Positions 28,211-37,094 of a stretch of DNA of 64,000 bases are shown here, piece after piece. The stretch's first letter is position 1. Each line of letters begins with the position of its first letter. The position numbers were made by a program, and so were the translations under genes. The DNA lies in assembly GCF_001659725.1 (NCBI RefSeq), contig NZ_CP015922.1, forward strand, positions 1,426,001 to 1,490,000, read 5' to 3'. The notes beneath the pieces were generated by a model that saw nothing but the letters and a program-made list of their open reading frames with translations, ran no database searches and was not told where the DNA came from. The DNA is from Polynucleobacter wuianus. Its GTDB lineage: Bacteria; Pseudomonadota; Gammaproteobacteria; Burkholderiales; Burkholderiaceae.

Positions 28211-28219
28211 TGCTATAAT
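28211..28219 (+). promoter_or_regulatory. Extended -10 promoter of tRNA-Lys
   Basis: TGCTATAAT is a perfect extended -10 (TGnTATAAT), 13 bases upstream of the mature tRNA 5' end. No good -35 match is seen at the usual distance, as is common for extended -10 promoters. A GC-rich stretch (discriminator) is not evident before the tRNA. Confidence 0.75.
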
Positions 28220-28232
28220 TTATGGCTTAACT

Positions 28233-28308
28233 GGGTCGGTAGCTCAGTCGGTAGAGCAGCGGACTTTTAATCCGTTGGTCGCGAGTTCGAATCTCGCCCG
28301 ACCCACCA
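28233..28308 (+). tRNA. tRNA-Lys (anticodon UUU), integration target
   Basis: A complete 76-base tRNA: acceptor GGGTCGG pairing with CCGACCC, D-arm AGCTCAGTCGGTAGAGC, anticodon loop CTTTTAA, T-arm GCGAGTTCGAATCTCGC, and encoded CCA. It is the intact copy; its 3' end recurs at 39640 and 40632. This gene is therefore the attachment target of the accessory region that follows. Elements that insert into tRNA 3' ends restore the gene at one side, as seen here. Confidence 0.97.
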
Positions 28309-28315
28309 GTTATAC
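28264..28315 (+). repeat. Attachment-site repeat, copy 1 (in tRNA-Lys 3' end)
   Basis: The last 45 bases of tRNA-Lys (28264-28308) are identical to 39640-39684. A 44-base stretch running seven bases past the CCA (28272-28315) is identical to 40632-40675. This copy includes the anticodon loop, T-arm and acceptor 3' strand. It is the left boundary of the accessory region. Confidence 0.93.
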
Positions 28316-28318
28316 GAA

Positions 28319-28349
28319 GGGATCACAGAGATGTGGTCCCTTTTCTTTT
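28319..28349 (+). terminator. Intrinsic terminator after tRNA-Lys
   Basis: The stem GGGATCAC/GTGGTCCC (one G-T pair) has a six-base loop and is followed by TTTTCTTTT. It lies ten bases after the tRNA CCA. Confidence 0.85.
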
Positions 28350-28459
28350 GGGCGAACGGAATATAGGGATGGCTGTTGATGACAATGCGGAACTTTATGG
28401 ACGTAAAGAGTGGGGATGGGAGGCGCTGGGTGGCCGTGAGCATCTCATGAGGGTTATGG

Positions 28460-28509
28460 GTGTCGCGAAACGCGACACTTGGTTATGCGGTTTGTCGGGA
28501 AAACAGACA
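28460..28509 (+). repeat. Two-hairpin repeat, left copy (A)
   Basis: A perfect 8-bp stem GTGTCGCG-AAA-CGCGACAC (28460-28478) is followed by a second hairpin, TGTC..GACA (28493-28509, partly decayed). The reverse complement of 39462-39502 matches it over GAAACGCGACACTTGGTT and TGTCGGGAAAAC. The two copies are inverted relative to each other and lie near opposite ends of the first inserted segment. The rest of 28350-28640 holds no gene I can support; a 76-codon frame crossing this repeat (28333-28563) shows no recognisable domain. Confidence 0.7.
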
Positions 28510-28640
28510 TTTAAGCATCACAACGAACCGACTATACACTGGTATTTTGAACGGCCACTATAGACTAAATCCGTCTTTGGGAGAGCATTTATTTTGCCTA
28601 GGAAGCTATGCCTAGCTTAATTCTGCATTAAGTATTGATT

Positions 28641-29246
28641 TTAGTTCTGCTTAATTAAAGCTTGCTCAAGCCTACCAATTAACTCGAGACCTTTCTTTTT
28701 CTCATCCTCAGGAAGTAAATCGCCAGGCTTTTGAGCCTGCAGCTCATATTCCATATCCTCTAATTTACGAACTATCTCTAGAACCTCTTGATTTTGGCGT
28801 CCAATTAACTGATATAGATTGAAATATAGAACTGATAGGTTAATTTTTTCAACATCAGGATTAATTGGCGTCTTGCTTTGAAAAACGCTTCTCAAGGCAA
28901 ACTCACCCTCTCTAATAGTTTTAGCCTTACGCCAAAAATACCGCATATTCTCAATACGATTAGCAATTTCGAATTGAAGCGTTATGAGTTGGGTTTTATT
29001 GTGAAGTTTTTCTTCATAATGATGCTGCATTGTTTGGTAAAGACCAGCGCCCCCAGTGACCAATACTGATGATAAGAGCCACATACCAACATTACTATTT
29101 AAGAATTCTTGAATTTTGCTCCAAATACCTTGCTCAATTGCTATAACCTCTCGTTCCATCGCACCAACTTCATAGCGTAACTTACTTGCTACCTCATGGC
29201 GATAGCGCTCCTCGGCTTCAATTGCTGATTTTTTCTCATCTAACAT
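28641..29246 (-). CDS. Uncharacterised membrane-anchored coiled-coil protein
   Basis: I do not recognise a family. The 201-residue protein has a charged, helix-prone N-terminus (EERYRHEVASKLRYEVGAME), one membrane segment around residues 55-70 (GMWLLSSVLVTGGAGLYQTM), and a long C-terminal helical region rich in Glu, Lys and Gln (NQEVLEIVRKLEDMEYELQ). There is no signal peptide; a single-pass inner-membrane protein is likely. It is the last leftward gene of the island, 45 bases after the poxB stop, and may be a cargo gene unrelated to the operon. Confidence 0.7.
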   Translation of the reverse strand: MLDEKKSAIEAEERYRHEVASKLRYEVGAMEREVIAIEQGIWSKIQEFLNSNVGMWLLSSVLVTGGAGLYQTMQHHYEEKLHNKTQLITLQFEIANRIENMRYFWRKAKTIREGEFALRSVFQSKTPINPDVEKINLSVLYFNLYQLIGRQNQEVLEIVRKLEDMEYELQAQKPGDLLPEDEKKKGLELIGRLEQALIKQN

Positions 29247-29291
29247 GTGTTTATCACTATCTATGTAAATATGTGTCGCTAGTTGCTTTTC

Positions 29292-31028
29292 TTAGTTCTT
29301 TAATTCACGCTTAGCACTCTGTAATGTATTTGCCATCAGCGTTTTCACATCGGTAATACGACCATTTAAGATTGCCTTGGCACTGTAGGTGGCCATCCCT
29401 ATAACATTACCCAGGTCCACCGTTGGAGGCATAACTAACTCAGAACGATTGGTATAAACGTCAAGGAGCGCTGGGCCCTTATGAGCTAAAAACTCTTGTA
29501 TTATTCCATCAAGCTCAAAAGCATTTTTAACTTCAAATGCTTTGATACCAACAGCCTCTGCAATCTTGGCAAAACTAGGGTTATGGAGATCCGTGTAGTT
29601 ATTTAATAAACCCTCAGCCTTCATCTCTAACTCGACAAAATCAAGTGCGCCGTTATTAACGACCACGATCTTAATTGGCAAATCTTCTTGATTAATCGTC
29701 AGTAAATCACCCATAAGCATAGCCAGACCGCCATCGCCGCAGAGCGCTATCACCTGACGATCTGGGTATGCCTTCTTAAGTCCAAGCGCCATGGGCATAC
29801 TATTTGCCATGGTTCCATGCCTTAAGCTCATCAAAAATTTTCTGAACCCATTTACCTTGATATGTCGAAGTGCCCAAACCCAGCATGTGCCTGTATCGGC
29901 GGTAAATAAAGCATCTTCATCTGCATATTGACTCAATAATTTGGCCATATATTGGGGATGAATTACCTTGCCATCACCAATCTCTTCTTCCACCTTAAGT
30001 GCTGCCTGTGTCTTTTTCGATACTTCTAAACATTCATTTAGAAATTGATCTTCAGAACGCTCCTTAAGCATTGGGATCAATTTTTCCAATGTTGGAATGA
30101 CGTCACCTTGAAGACCCAGGGCAATCGGATGCCTTCTACCAAGGCGAGAAGCTTCGCGATCAATTTGAATGATTTTGGCGTGTTGGGGATAAAACTGACC
30201 CCAAGCAAAGTCAGCCCCAAGTAAAAGCAGGGTTTCGCACTCAGACATCATATGAAAGCCAGAATGGATACCCAATAAACCAGTCATGCCTACGTTATAG
30301 GGATTGTCGTATGCAACGATATCAATAGCCCTTGAGGTGTGGGCAATGGGTGCTTTTAGTTTTTTTGCCAGCTCCACCAACAAATCATGCGCGCCTTCGC
30401 AACCAATTCCAGCATAAATACCTATCTTTTTACCCTTTGCAAGTATTTGCGCAACTTGATTTAAATCATCCTCTGAGGGAGTACAGATCGATTTAGGAAA
30501 GTGAACTGAGTATTGAATTTCATCCTCAACTTCAGCCTTGCTGATATCCACTGGCAGAATAATGACAGCCGGACCCTTTTTGCTGATAGCTGCTTGACAT
30601 GCTAAAACAGCAACCCTTCTCATCTGTTCAGCGTTATAGACTTGCTCACAAAATACCGAACAGTCGGAAAATACCTTTTGATAATCAACCTCTTGAGGCA
30701 TATCCATACCTAAGGTCATGGTATCAATTTGACTGGCAATCACAATTAATGGGACACGTGCTCGATGAGCCTCGTATACCCCATTAATCAAATGAAGAGT
30801 TCCTGGTCCACAAGAGCCTGCGCAGCCAGCCAGGTTACCAGTCATATATGAATCAGCAGTTGCTGCAAATGCCCCCACTTCTTCATGCCTTGTATGAACC
30901 CACTCAATACTGCTTTTAGATAATTCGTCTGTTACATAATTTAAAGTATCCCCCACCACACCATAAATATGCTTTACACCAGCAGACTCTAATACCTCCA
31001 CGAGAACTTGGGCTGCATTCTTTTTCAT
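29292..31028 (-). CDS. poxB: Pyruvate:quinone oxidoreductase (pyruvate oxidase, PoxB-like)
   Basis: PoxB decarboxylates pyruvate to acetate and CO2 and passes electrons to quinone at the membrane, with ThDP and FAD. The 578-residue protein has the ThDP-binding glutamate in THTRHEEVGAFAA near residue 47, the region CAGSCGPGTLHLINGVYEA, an FAD domain in the middle, and the ThDP/Mg motif ALCGDGGLAMLMGD..VVVNNGALDF near 425-460. The C-terminus (GRITDVKTLMANTLQSAKRE) resembles the amphipathic membrane-binding tail of E. coli PoxB. It is the last gene of the cytochrome c, channel and efflux operon, 47 bases after the cytochrome gene. PoxB beside an efflux operon is unusual. Confidence 0.88.
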   Translation of the reverse strand: MKKNAAQVLVEVLESAGVKHIYGVVGDTLNYVTDELSKSSIEWVHTRHEEVGAFAATADSYMTGNLAGCAGSCGPGTLHLINGVYEAHRARVPLIVIASQIDTMTLGMDMPQEVDYQKVFSDCSVFCEQVYNAEQMRRVAVLACQAAISKKGPAVIILPVDISKAEVEDEIQYSVHFPKSICTPSEDDLNQVAQILAKGKKIGIYAGIGCEGAHDLLVELAKKLKAPIAHTSRAIDIVAYDNPYNVGMTGLLGIHSGFHMMSECETLLLLGADFAWGQFYPQHAKIIQIDREASRLGRRHPIALGLQGDVIPTLEKLIPMLKERSEDQFLNECLEVSKKTQAALKVEEEIGDGKVIHPQYMAKLLSQYADEDALFTADTGTCWVWALRHIKVNGFRKFLMSLRHGTMANSMPMALGLKKAYPDRQVIALCGDGGLAMLMGDLLTINQEDLPIKIVVVNNGALDFVELEMKAEGLLNNYTDLHNPSFAKIAEAVGIKAFEVKNAFELDGIIQEFLAHKGPALLDVYTNRSELVMPPTVDLGNVIGMATYSAKAILNGRITDVKTLMANTLQSAKRELKN

Positions 31029-31075
31029 ATCATTTTCCTTATTTACCGCTCATTAAGTTAATTTCCAGATAGGAC

Positions 31076-32290
31076 TTAGATCCCTGGATTAGCACGAATA
31101 TGTTTAACCATTGCCTCAGTGACATTTGGTGCTGCTGCATTACCCCAACTACCTCGTACATAGTTGCTAAGTTGTGCGATTTCTTCGTCACTTAATCGTG
31201 AGGCAAAAGATGGCATCGGAATATAACCATTACGACTACCAATCCCTCGAATGATGACTTTCACAACATTTGATCCATTTGGAGCTAATACGGCAGGGTT
31301 ACTTGCTAAAGGGGGAATGACGTTTTGGATGCCACGGCCACTTGACTGATGACAACCGCTGCAGTTATCAATGTAAAGACGAGCACCTTCTAGTGTTGAC
31401 TTATCAATCACCTTATTTACATTGTTTAAACTTGAATTTGCAGGCAGACTTTTAAGGTAAACACCCATTGCTAACAAATCAGCATCGTTGAGATAGCTTG
31501 TGCTGTTATGTACAACCTCTTCCATCGGGCCCAGAGCCGAAGTTTTTCCAGGATACTTCCCCGTTTTTAGATAATTTGCAATATCCCCTGCAGACCATGA
31601 ACCTAGTCCAGTTCGCAAATTGGATGTAAGGTTGAGAGCAAACCATCCATCAACTAAAGCACCAGTAAATGCCTTTGATTGCTCAATAGCACCCATGACA
31701 TTACGAGGTGAGTGACATTCACTGCAATGTCCCAGCCCCTCAACTAGGTAGGCACCACGATTCCATGAGGCAGATTGCGAAGAATCAGGCTTAAAAAAAC
31801 CTGGGGAGAAGAATAACTCTCTCCAAAAGAACATGGATGTGCGGATATTGAATGGAAATGCAAGATGATTGATGGAAATCTCGTTTGCAACCGGTTTAAC
31901 CGTTCTTAAATAGTCGTAAATTGCATCAACATCCTCACGACTCACTTTGGCATAGGAGGTAAAAGGCATTGCAGGATACATATCCTGGTCTTTTTTATTG
32001 ACACCATCATGAATTGCTCTAAAAAACTCATCCTTGCTCCATGAGCCAATTCCAGTCTTCACATCAGGGGTAATGTTCGGTGTCAGCAGGTAACCAAAAG
32101 GGGTATTCATTTTGAGTCCACCGGCAAAAGGCTGACCGCCAGGTGCAGTATGACAAGAAATACAGTCCCCCGCCCTAGCAAGGTACTCCCCTCTTTTCTC
32201 GGGGGTCTGTGCAAAAGCTAAATGGGTGGTGAGAAAGACAAGCGCAGTAGCAGCCTGGAATACGGCAAGGGTTAACTTAATTTTTTTCAT
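31076..32290 (-). CDS. Tri-haem cytochrome c, dehydrogenase-subunit type
   Basis: The mature protein contains three haem c motifs (CISCH, CSECH, CSGCH) spaced as in the cytochrome subunits of membrane alcohol, gluconate and sorbitol dehydrogenases. A signal peptide is clear (MKKIKLTLAVFQAATALVFL, ending HLAFA-QTPE). I chose the ATG at 32290, which gives a normal signal peptide; a GTG at 32341 would add 17 residues and overlap the channel gene. It probably carries electrons from a periplasmic or quinone-linked dehydrogenase. No dedicated GMC or PQQ catalytic subunit is present, so its partner is unclear; the adjacent PoxB is cytoplasmic. Confidence 0.88.
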   Translation of the reverse strand: MKKIKLTLAVFQAATALVFLTTHLAFAQTPEKRGEYLARAGDCISCHTAPGGQPFAGGLKMNTPFGYLLTPNITPDVKTGIGSWSKDEFFRAIHDGVNKKDQDMYPAMPFTSYAKVSREDVDAIYDYLRTVKPVANEISINHLAFPFNIRTSMFFWRELFFSPGFFKPDSSQSASWNRGAYLVEGLGHCSECHSPRNVMGAIEQSKAFTGALVDGWFALNLTSNLRTGLGSWSAGDIANYLKTGKYPGKTSALGPMEEVVHNSTSYLNDADLLAMGVYLKSLPANSSLNNVNKVIDKSTLEGARLYIDNCSGCHQSSGRGIQNVIPPLASNPAVLAPNGSNVVKVIIRGIGSRNGYIPMPSFASRLSDEEIAQLSNYVRGSWGNAAAPNVTEAMVKHIRANPGI

Positions 32291-32337
32291 TTGGTAGCTT
32301 TCAAATAACATTCTTTTATAAGAAAAATATTGATAAT

Positions 32338-32823
32338 TCACTTACTTTTATTTCGCTCGTCTAGTAACATTTGCAGCATATTAAATAGACCAGCACCTGA
32401 TATAGAGATGGCAAATATGCCCGAAAATGCAATAACCAATGGAAGACCGCGCCATTCTGGCGAAAGTTGATAATTGCCATATCCCACGGTGGTGTACATC
32501 TCCCCAGCAAAATAAAATGAAGCTAGCGGATCAGAAAAAACGCCCATACCATCTAACATGTAAGCATAAAAGAGCAGATCCATCATGTGAGTCATCACAA
32601 TAAGAAACATTACAAATGCATAAGGTAGAAAACTTACCCTTGCTTTCCAGCTGACAGAATTTCCTGTAATGAAGCGCCCAAAACCTCTTGTAATTGAAAG
32701 CACTAAAAAGCTATGAATTACAAAAATTACGATTGCGGAAAGCATGAAAACATCTATACCGCTACCAAAGATATTCTCAGCATAAAAAGCGAGTAGCTTG
32801 AGTGGGTTTTGAAAGTTAGTCAT
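32338..32823 (-). CDS. Two-pore-helix K+ channel-like membrane protein
   Basis: The 161-residue protein has an Ion_trans_2 pore: the selectivity filter TVGYGNY sits near residue 118 in the context FAGEMYTTVGYGNYQLSPEW, followed by a terminal helix (LVIAFSGIFAISISGAGLFN). Two helices precede the pore (VFMLSAIVIFVIHSFLVLS and FVMFLIVMTHMMDLLFYAYM). There is no RCK or cyclic-nucleotide domain. Start chosen at ATG 32823, just after the upstream stop; ATG 32856 would overlap it. Its place inside an efflux operon suggests charge balance or membrane-potential control, which is inference. Confidence 0.82.
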   Translation of the reverse strand: MTNFQNPLKLLAFYAENIFGSGIDVFMLSAIVIFVIHSFLVLSITRGFGRFITGNSVSWKARVSFLPYAFVMFLIVMTHMMDLLFYAYMLDGMGVFSDPLASFYFAGEMYTTVGYGNYQLSPEWRGLPLVIAFSGIFAISISGAGLFNMLQMLLDERNKSK

Positions 32824-32836
32824 ATTTGAAATTACC

Positions 32837-33700
32837 TTACATTGCGCCATTAGCAATCAAAGATTGATCTGGGCTACCAATGGCATTTCTAAGCCGCACG
32901 GCTCGACGTTGAATCAAGCTCTTAATTTTGGTTTGCATTTCCAAAGGTTCCTGCTCTGCACTGGATCGATCGAGAAGTAAGGATATGACCCTATGCCTTA
33001 GTATGTTCACCTGCCTAGCCATACGCAGCTCTCTGCAGGGGGCGCCCAGACCAAAGTCTGCAGCAGAAAGTAACTCCTCAAAAGATGCCGCCTGGGCTGT
33101 AAGTACCATAGCTTGATCAATTCCAGACATTTCTGGGGCGCTAGCAGCCTGACTAAGCCAGAAAAGTTGATCAGCAATCTTTGCTTTAAGTTGATGAGTC
33201 GATTCCGAAAGCTCTACCCTAGCGTTTTGGGTGCCATATACATATTTTTGTATTAGCAAAAATAGGGCAATACCTGTCAGTACAGCCATAAATCGGGCAA
33301 TTAAGAATGAGATAGGCTCAAAAGAGGTAAATGGCAAATTCATATACTCAAAATTCAAACAAATCGCGACAGTCACGACCATGATGAAGTAGCGATAGTT
33401 TTGCTGAACTGCAAACCCCAATACATAAGCCAAAACGATACCCACAAGAAACACAAACTGATAGTTGTATCTAAGGAAGATCTCTAATACCGTAGCTATC
33501 AGCAATCCAGCAATGGTCCCAATAATTCGATTGCGCGACTTTTCGATTGTTAAGCTTGCGCTAAATGGGCCAATAATCGCAGTTACCGATACGGCAATCC
33601 ATAGCCCCTGGTCCCACTGCAAAATTTGAGCGATCAAAAGGGAAAGCACAATAAGTCCTACGACTTGAAGTATTCGAATTTTAAAATTTAGGCTAGGCAT
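32837..33700 (-). CDS. FUSC-like (aromatic acid exporter type) membrane protein, half-size B
   Basis: The 287-residue protein has a block of about six helices in the first 150 residues (VGLIVLSLLIAQILQWDQGL, TIAGLLIATVLEIFLRYNYQ). A cytoplasmic helical region with charged residues follows. The motif GLWIAVSVTAIIGPFSASLT, EKSRNRIIGTIAGLL is typical of the FUSC/AaeB/YccS group. Full-size AaeB has two such halves in one chain; here two separate genes carry one each. Start at ATG 33700, with GGA seven bases upstream; overlaps the neighbour by 13 bases. Confidence 0.78.
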   Translation of the reverse strand: MPSLNFKIRILQVVGLIVLSLLIAQILQWDQGLWIAVSVTAIIGPFSASLTIEKSRNRIIGTIAGLLIATVLEIFLRYNYQFVFLVGIVLAYVLGFAVQQNYRYFIMVVTVAICLNFEYMNLPFTSFEPISFLIARFMAVLTGIALFLLIQKYVYGTQNARVELSESTHQLKAKIADQLFWLSQAASAPEMSGIDQAMVLTAQAASFEELLSAADFGLGAPCRELRMARQVNILRHRVISLLLDRSSAEQEPLEMQTKIKSLIQRRAVRLRNAIGSPDQSLIANGAM

Positions 33701-34593
33701 TTTGAGTTCCAATACATAGCTAAATCCTTTATGGCGGCGTTCAATTTAGAGTCTCGCAGCTCTTCTGCGCCAGACGCGAGCCTATCGACTGCAATTAAAC
33801 GTGATTTACTGATGGCACCGTGGATTTCCTTGAGCATATCCAGCGCAGGAATGGCCTGATCTTTAAAAACTGTAATGTTTCCTCTAATTTGAAGCTGGAG
33901 TGACTTTAATAATGGCATTAACCCATAAAAAACTGGTTGGACTTGATCTGCTTGATTTTCTAATACTAAAAAACTGGAGATAATCCGGTCGTTAAACTCA
34001 TTAAGACTTAACTCCCCTTTGATTAAAAGCTGGTCTGCCTCTAGTAAGCGTAAAGCTGCGCTTTTGACGACTCGATCGTGTAGATTTGGAAATATTAGCA
34101 ATGCGAGTAATCCCGCTGCTGCATATTCAAAATAAAATAGAACGTGATTGATTACGCCATTCAGATCAGTTGCAACATCCCCTTCAAGTGAGACGATACC
34201 GATCAAAATCAATATACCTACTACATTAGCAGTCATTCCATCTTTGGCAATTAGGCGGTAAAGGATTAAAGACCACAATCCTATGCCAAATAATAGACCC
34301 CACTTGAAATAGGAAACGAGCCCAAAAATAGTGTTGGTAGTTACGCAAAGTATAACTATGCCAATGTAGCCTAGGATCTTTTTCTTACGGGAATTCATTG
34401 GTGGCAATTCGGTTGCTGCTACTGCAACGGCAGTTACTAGCATTTCCAACACTGGAACTGTTGGAGACTTAAAGAAAGCATTAATGATAAAAAGCACTAC
34501 CGCAACATAGGCAACCTTTAGGGCCGACAATCGGCAGACCCAGTAAGGGTCAGCCCGATCTAATAAGGGGCTACTGACCGCGTATACGAACAT
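33688..34593 (-). CDS. FUSC/DUF2955-like membrane protein, half-size A
   Basis: The 301-residue protein starts with a short cytoplasmic stretch (DRADPYWVCRLSALKVAYVA), then about six helices (VPVLEMLVTAVAVAATELPP, ILGYIGIVILCVTTNTIFG, VVGILILIGIVSLEGDV). A C-terminal helical domain of about 130 residues follows. The pattern matches DUF2955 proteins that pair with an HlyD-type protein in exporters related to AaeB. The start overlaps the HlyD gene by 23 bases; a second ATG at 34608 is possible. Confidence 0.76.
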   Translation of the reverse strand: MFVYAVSSPLLDRADPYWVCRLSALKVAYVAVVLFIINAFFKSPTVPVLEMLVTAVAVAATELPPMNSRKKKILGYIGIVILCVTTNTIFGLVSYFKWGLLFGIGLWSLILYRLIAKDGMTANVVGILILIGIVSLEGDVATDLNGVINHVLFYFEYAAAGLLALLIFPNLHDRVVKSAALRLLEADQLLIKGELSLNEFNDRIISSFLVLENQADQVQPVFYGLMPLLKSLQLQIRGNITVFKDQAIPALDMLKEIHGAISKSRLIAVDRLASGAEELRDSKLNAAIKDLAMYWNSKCLA

Positions 34594-35632
34594 AGGCTGA
34601 CATACCATTTTGAAGCGGGTACTTAGGGTCAGTATTAGTGATTTCTATGATGACTGGAAGTCGCTGCGGCAGCAAAAGCCATTTGTTTTCGGTGGCGATA
34701 ATTTGATTACCCGTAAATGGTTGGCTGATTTGTCTGGTAACGCCAAATGGGTCGCTAACCACTACACCCTCAAAGGATTTACTGCCAAAGTAGACCCTTG
34801 GGTAAACCTTTACTTTGTCGCCCTGCTTAACGCCTTCCAAATCTGTTTCTTCAATGTTTGCCTGAACGTAAACAGAGCCACTATTAACCAAAGTAAAAAG
34901 TGTTTCACCGGGCGCTACATTTTTTCCGATTCCTAGAAAAACGTTTTGAACCTGCCCATCAATAAGAGCTTTGATCGTGGAGTCATTTAAAACAATTTCC
35001 GCTTGATCTCTGGCGCTCTTTAATGCTGTCAGGTTATTTCTAGCCATCTCCACTTCAAGCTGGTCGATTTCAAGCTGATCAGCAAAGCCTGCAGTGATAT
35101 TTGCCTGGACTTCGACCTTGTGCTTTAGGTCGGATAGCTCAATCTGTGGAATACCACCTTTTACTGATGGATGATTTTTTTGACGGTATTGATTTTTCAA
35201 AATCTCTAGATTCTCTTTTGCTGCCTGTAAATTATGCTTGGTGAGATCAACTTTCTTCGATAGGGCCTTAATGCTAGTTAAGCCTTTTTCGTACTGAGCA
35301 TCTGCCGCCTCAAACAATAATCTGTAGTTATCTGAATTTAGTTTTACTAAAACATCGCCCGCTTTAACTGACTGCCCATTCTTAACCAAAACCTCTAAAA
35401 CTGAGCCGGCAATTTTTGAAGAAACAGGAGTTTGTATGCGAACAATGTAAGCGTTATCAGTTAATGTGAACGCGGAAGTTAAAAAGTATCCAACAGCAAT
35501 CAATCCACCCAAGGCGAATATTGCCGTTGCAAAGTTGACCTTACTCAATTTCTGACGAAAATTGATTTGAGTAAGTTTACTTTTGAGTTGGTTGTACTTT
35601 TCCGTTAGAAATTTCAAGATTTGATTCTTCAT
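34571..35632 (-). CDS. HlyD-family membrane fusion protein (EmrA/AaeA type)
   Basis: The periplasmic adaptor protein is 353 residues long. A hydrophilic N-terminus of about 35 residues precedes one membrane anchor (FATAIFALGGLIAVGYFLTS). It has the split lipoyl/biotinyl domain (YIVRIQTPVSSKIAGSVLEV, NGQSVKAGDVLVKLNSDNYR), a coiled-coil hairpin (about 120-215), and a beta-barrel region ending NGMSAYVRIRG. It would link the FUSC halves to the TolC-like protein. Start at ATG 35632 overlaps the upstream gene by 56 bases; a start further in would cut into the N-terminal helix. Confidence 0.88.
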   Translation of the reverse strand: MKNQILKFLTEKYNQLKSKLTQINFRQKLSKVNFATAIFALGGLIAVGYFLTSAFTLTDNAYIVRIQTPVSSKIAGSVLEVLVKNGQSVKAGDVLVKLNSDNYRLLFEAADAQYEKGLTSIKALSKKVDLTKHNLQAAKENLEILKNQYRQKNHPSVKGGIPQIELSDLKHKVEVQANITAGFADQLEIDQLEVEMARNNLTALKSARDQAEIVLNDSTIKALIDGQVQNVFLGIGKNVAPGETLFTLVNSGSVYVQANIEETDLEGVKQGDKVKVYPRVYFGSKSFEGVVVSDPFGVTRQISQPFTGNQIIATENKWLLLPQRLPVIIEITNTDPKYPLQNGMSAYVRIRGQ

Positions 35633-37025
35633 AAATTGATCCACCACCCATGGATTGATATAACTTGGCGATTGCAATTAGCTCAGTCAGCTTTGTCTGC
35701 GTCACTGCAGCCTCTACCAAGTTAAATTGGGCCTTATTTTCTAGAAACTGCGACTGAGAAAGAAGTCCTTGCCGAAACATAGACTCCGATATTTTCAGAT
35801 TGTTTTTAGCTTTAGAAAATGCCTCGGTGTCATGCCCCAGCTTTACTCTCTGCGCCTCATATCCCGAGAGCGCATCATCAGTTTCTCGAAGTGCTGAGTT
35901 GACTACCTCTACATAAGCAATGGCTGCTGATCGATAGATAGCATTGCTAGAGCTAATTGCGCCGATGATCTTAGGATCAAGCACCAGAGCAGCGTAAGCG
36001 GCCTGAAAATTGGCATTTGAGCTCGCATTTGCTCCATTCTGAGTGGTTTTAATATTAGTGACCAATGCGTTCAGACTAATAGAGGGAAATAAAGCACTCG
36101 CTGTTGCAGTCACCCCATAATTTGTTGCATCTAACCTTGCTCTAGCTGCAGCCACATCAGGCCTGGTTGCTACGACTGATGCGGGCATATTTCCGGGAGA
36201 CGGAACATCGGTATTAATTTGATCAATAGATTGTTGGGTTTTGATACGCCCAATTCCTCTTCCCACCAGAATTAACAGAGCATTTTGCGCAGCCTGATGA
36301 TTAGCGTTATTTTGCGCTAGCTGGCCTGAGATTGCATTTAACTCAATTTCTAATTGATTCTGACCATACTCAGTCGCCAAACCCCTAGCGGCTAACGCCG
36401 AGACAATCTCGGCCCGCTTTTTAAGGGATTCACGCATATCTTGCAAGATTTGTGTCTGGCGCTCGCTTACCAACACGGCTACATATGCTGTAGTCACCTG
36501 CGCGATCATCGTAGTCCTAACTGCCAGATAGTCTGCTTGCGAAGCTTCGAGTATTTGTCCAGCCTGATTTTGTCTTGCAGGCTGCTGAAGCAAATTCACC
36601 ACATAGGTGGGCAAGAAGCCCACAAAGCCTCCCACGTTAGCTACTGGAACAGACAGCCCTTGGAAAAATAGCGTGGTATTGCCATTGATTGATCCCCCAA
36701 AGAAATTGAGAGAAGGTAGCCAGCCAAGTTTGACCGTATCCAATTGAGCCTGAGCTTGCTCGATGTTGTTAATAGATTGGAGTATTTGGCGATTATTTTT
36801 TAAACTTTCGCTAACTAGCTCATTTAACTCATCACTTTTTAGCTCTTTCCACCATGGATATAAGGGCAAAGACTTCTCTTGGGAAGCATTTTGAGTTGCA
36901 GGCCATTGATCTGGCAATTTAACCTGAGGAGGCGTGCCGTCGCCGTACATCATGCAGCCATTTAAAACGGCGCAGATGACAAATGTAAAAGTGAATCTTT
37001 TGATAGAAAAGACTTTGGGGGACAT
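35577..37025 (-). CDS. Outer-membrane efflux lipoprotein (NodT/TolC family)
   Basis: The 482-residue protein has a signal peptide with a lipobox (FVICAVLNGC, Cys about residue 24), then two outer-membrane efflux repeats. Typical motifs are PDQWPAT, WWKELKSDELNELVSESLKN, and ASVVATRPDVAAARARLDAT, followed by helical segments with many Gln, Asn and Ala. These are the RND/MFS outer-membrane channel features. It is the first gene of the operon that runs to poxB, with a FixJ-type site 70 bases before the ATG (37025, preferred over a TTG at 37031). Confidence 0.9.
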   Translation of the reverse strand: MSPKVFSIKRFTFTFVICAVLNGCMMYGDGTPPQVKLPDQWPATQNASQEKSLPLYPWWKELKSDELNELVSESLKNNRQILQSINNIEQAQAQLDTVKLGWLPSLNFFGGSINGNTTLFFQGLSVPVANVGGFVGFLPTYVVNLLQQPARQNQAGQILEASQADYLAVRTTMIAQVTTAYVAVLVSERQTQILQDMRESLKKRAEIVSALAARGLATEYGQNQLEIELNAISGQLAQNNANHQAAQNALLILVGRGIGRIKTQQSIDQINTDVPSPGNMPASVVATRPDVAAARARLDATNYGVTATASALFPSISLNALVTNIKTTQNGANASSNANFQAAYAALVLDPKIIGAISSSNAIYRSAAIAYVEVVNSALRETDDALSGYEAQRVKLGHDTEAFSKAKNNLKISESMFRQGLLSQSQFLENKAQFNLVEAAVTQTKLTELIAIAKLYQSMGGGSIYEESNLEISNGKVQPTQK

Positions 37026-37094
37026 GCTCAAATTGAGGCCATCTAATGCGGGTTTATGTGTAATTTATTATCAATTACATGGCCAAACCGCAAT

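Noticed and set aside
28333..28563. A 76-codon rightward frame at the start of the island
   Set aside because: It begins at GTG within the tRNA terminator stem, has no recognisable domain, and runs through the two-hairpin repeat. A later ATG at 28369 gives only 64 residues. Not supported as a gene.
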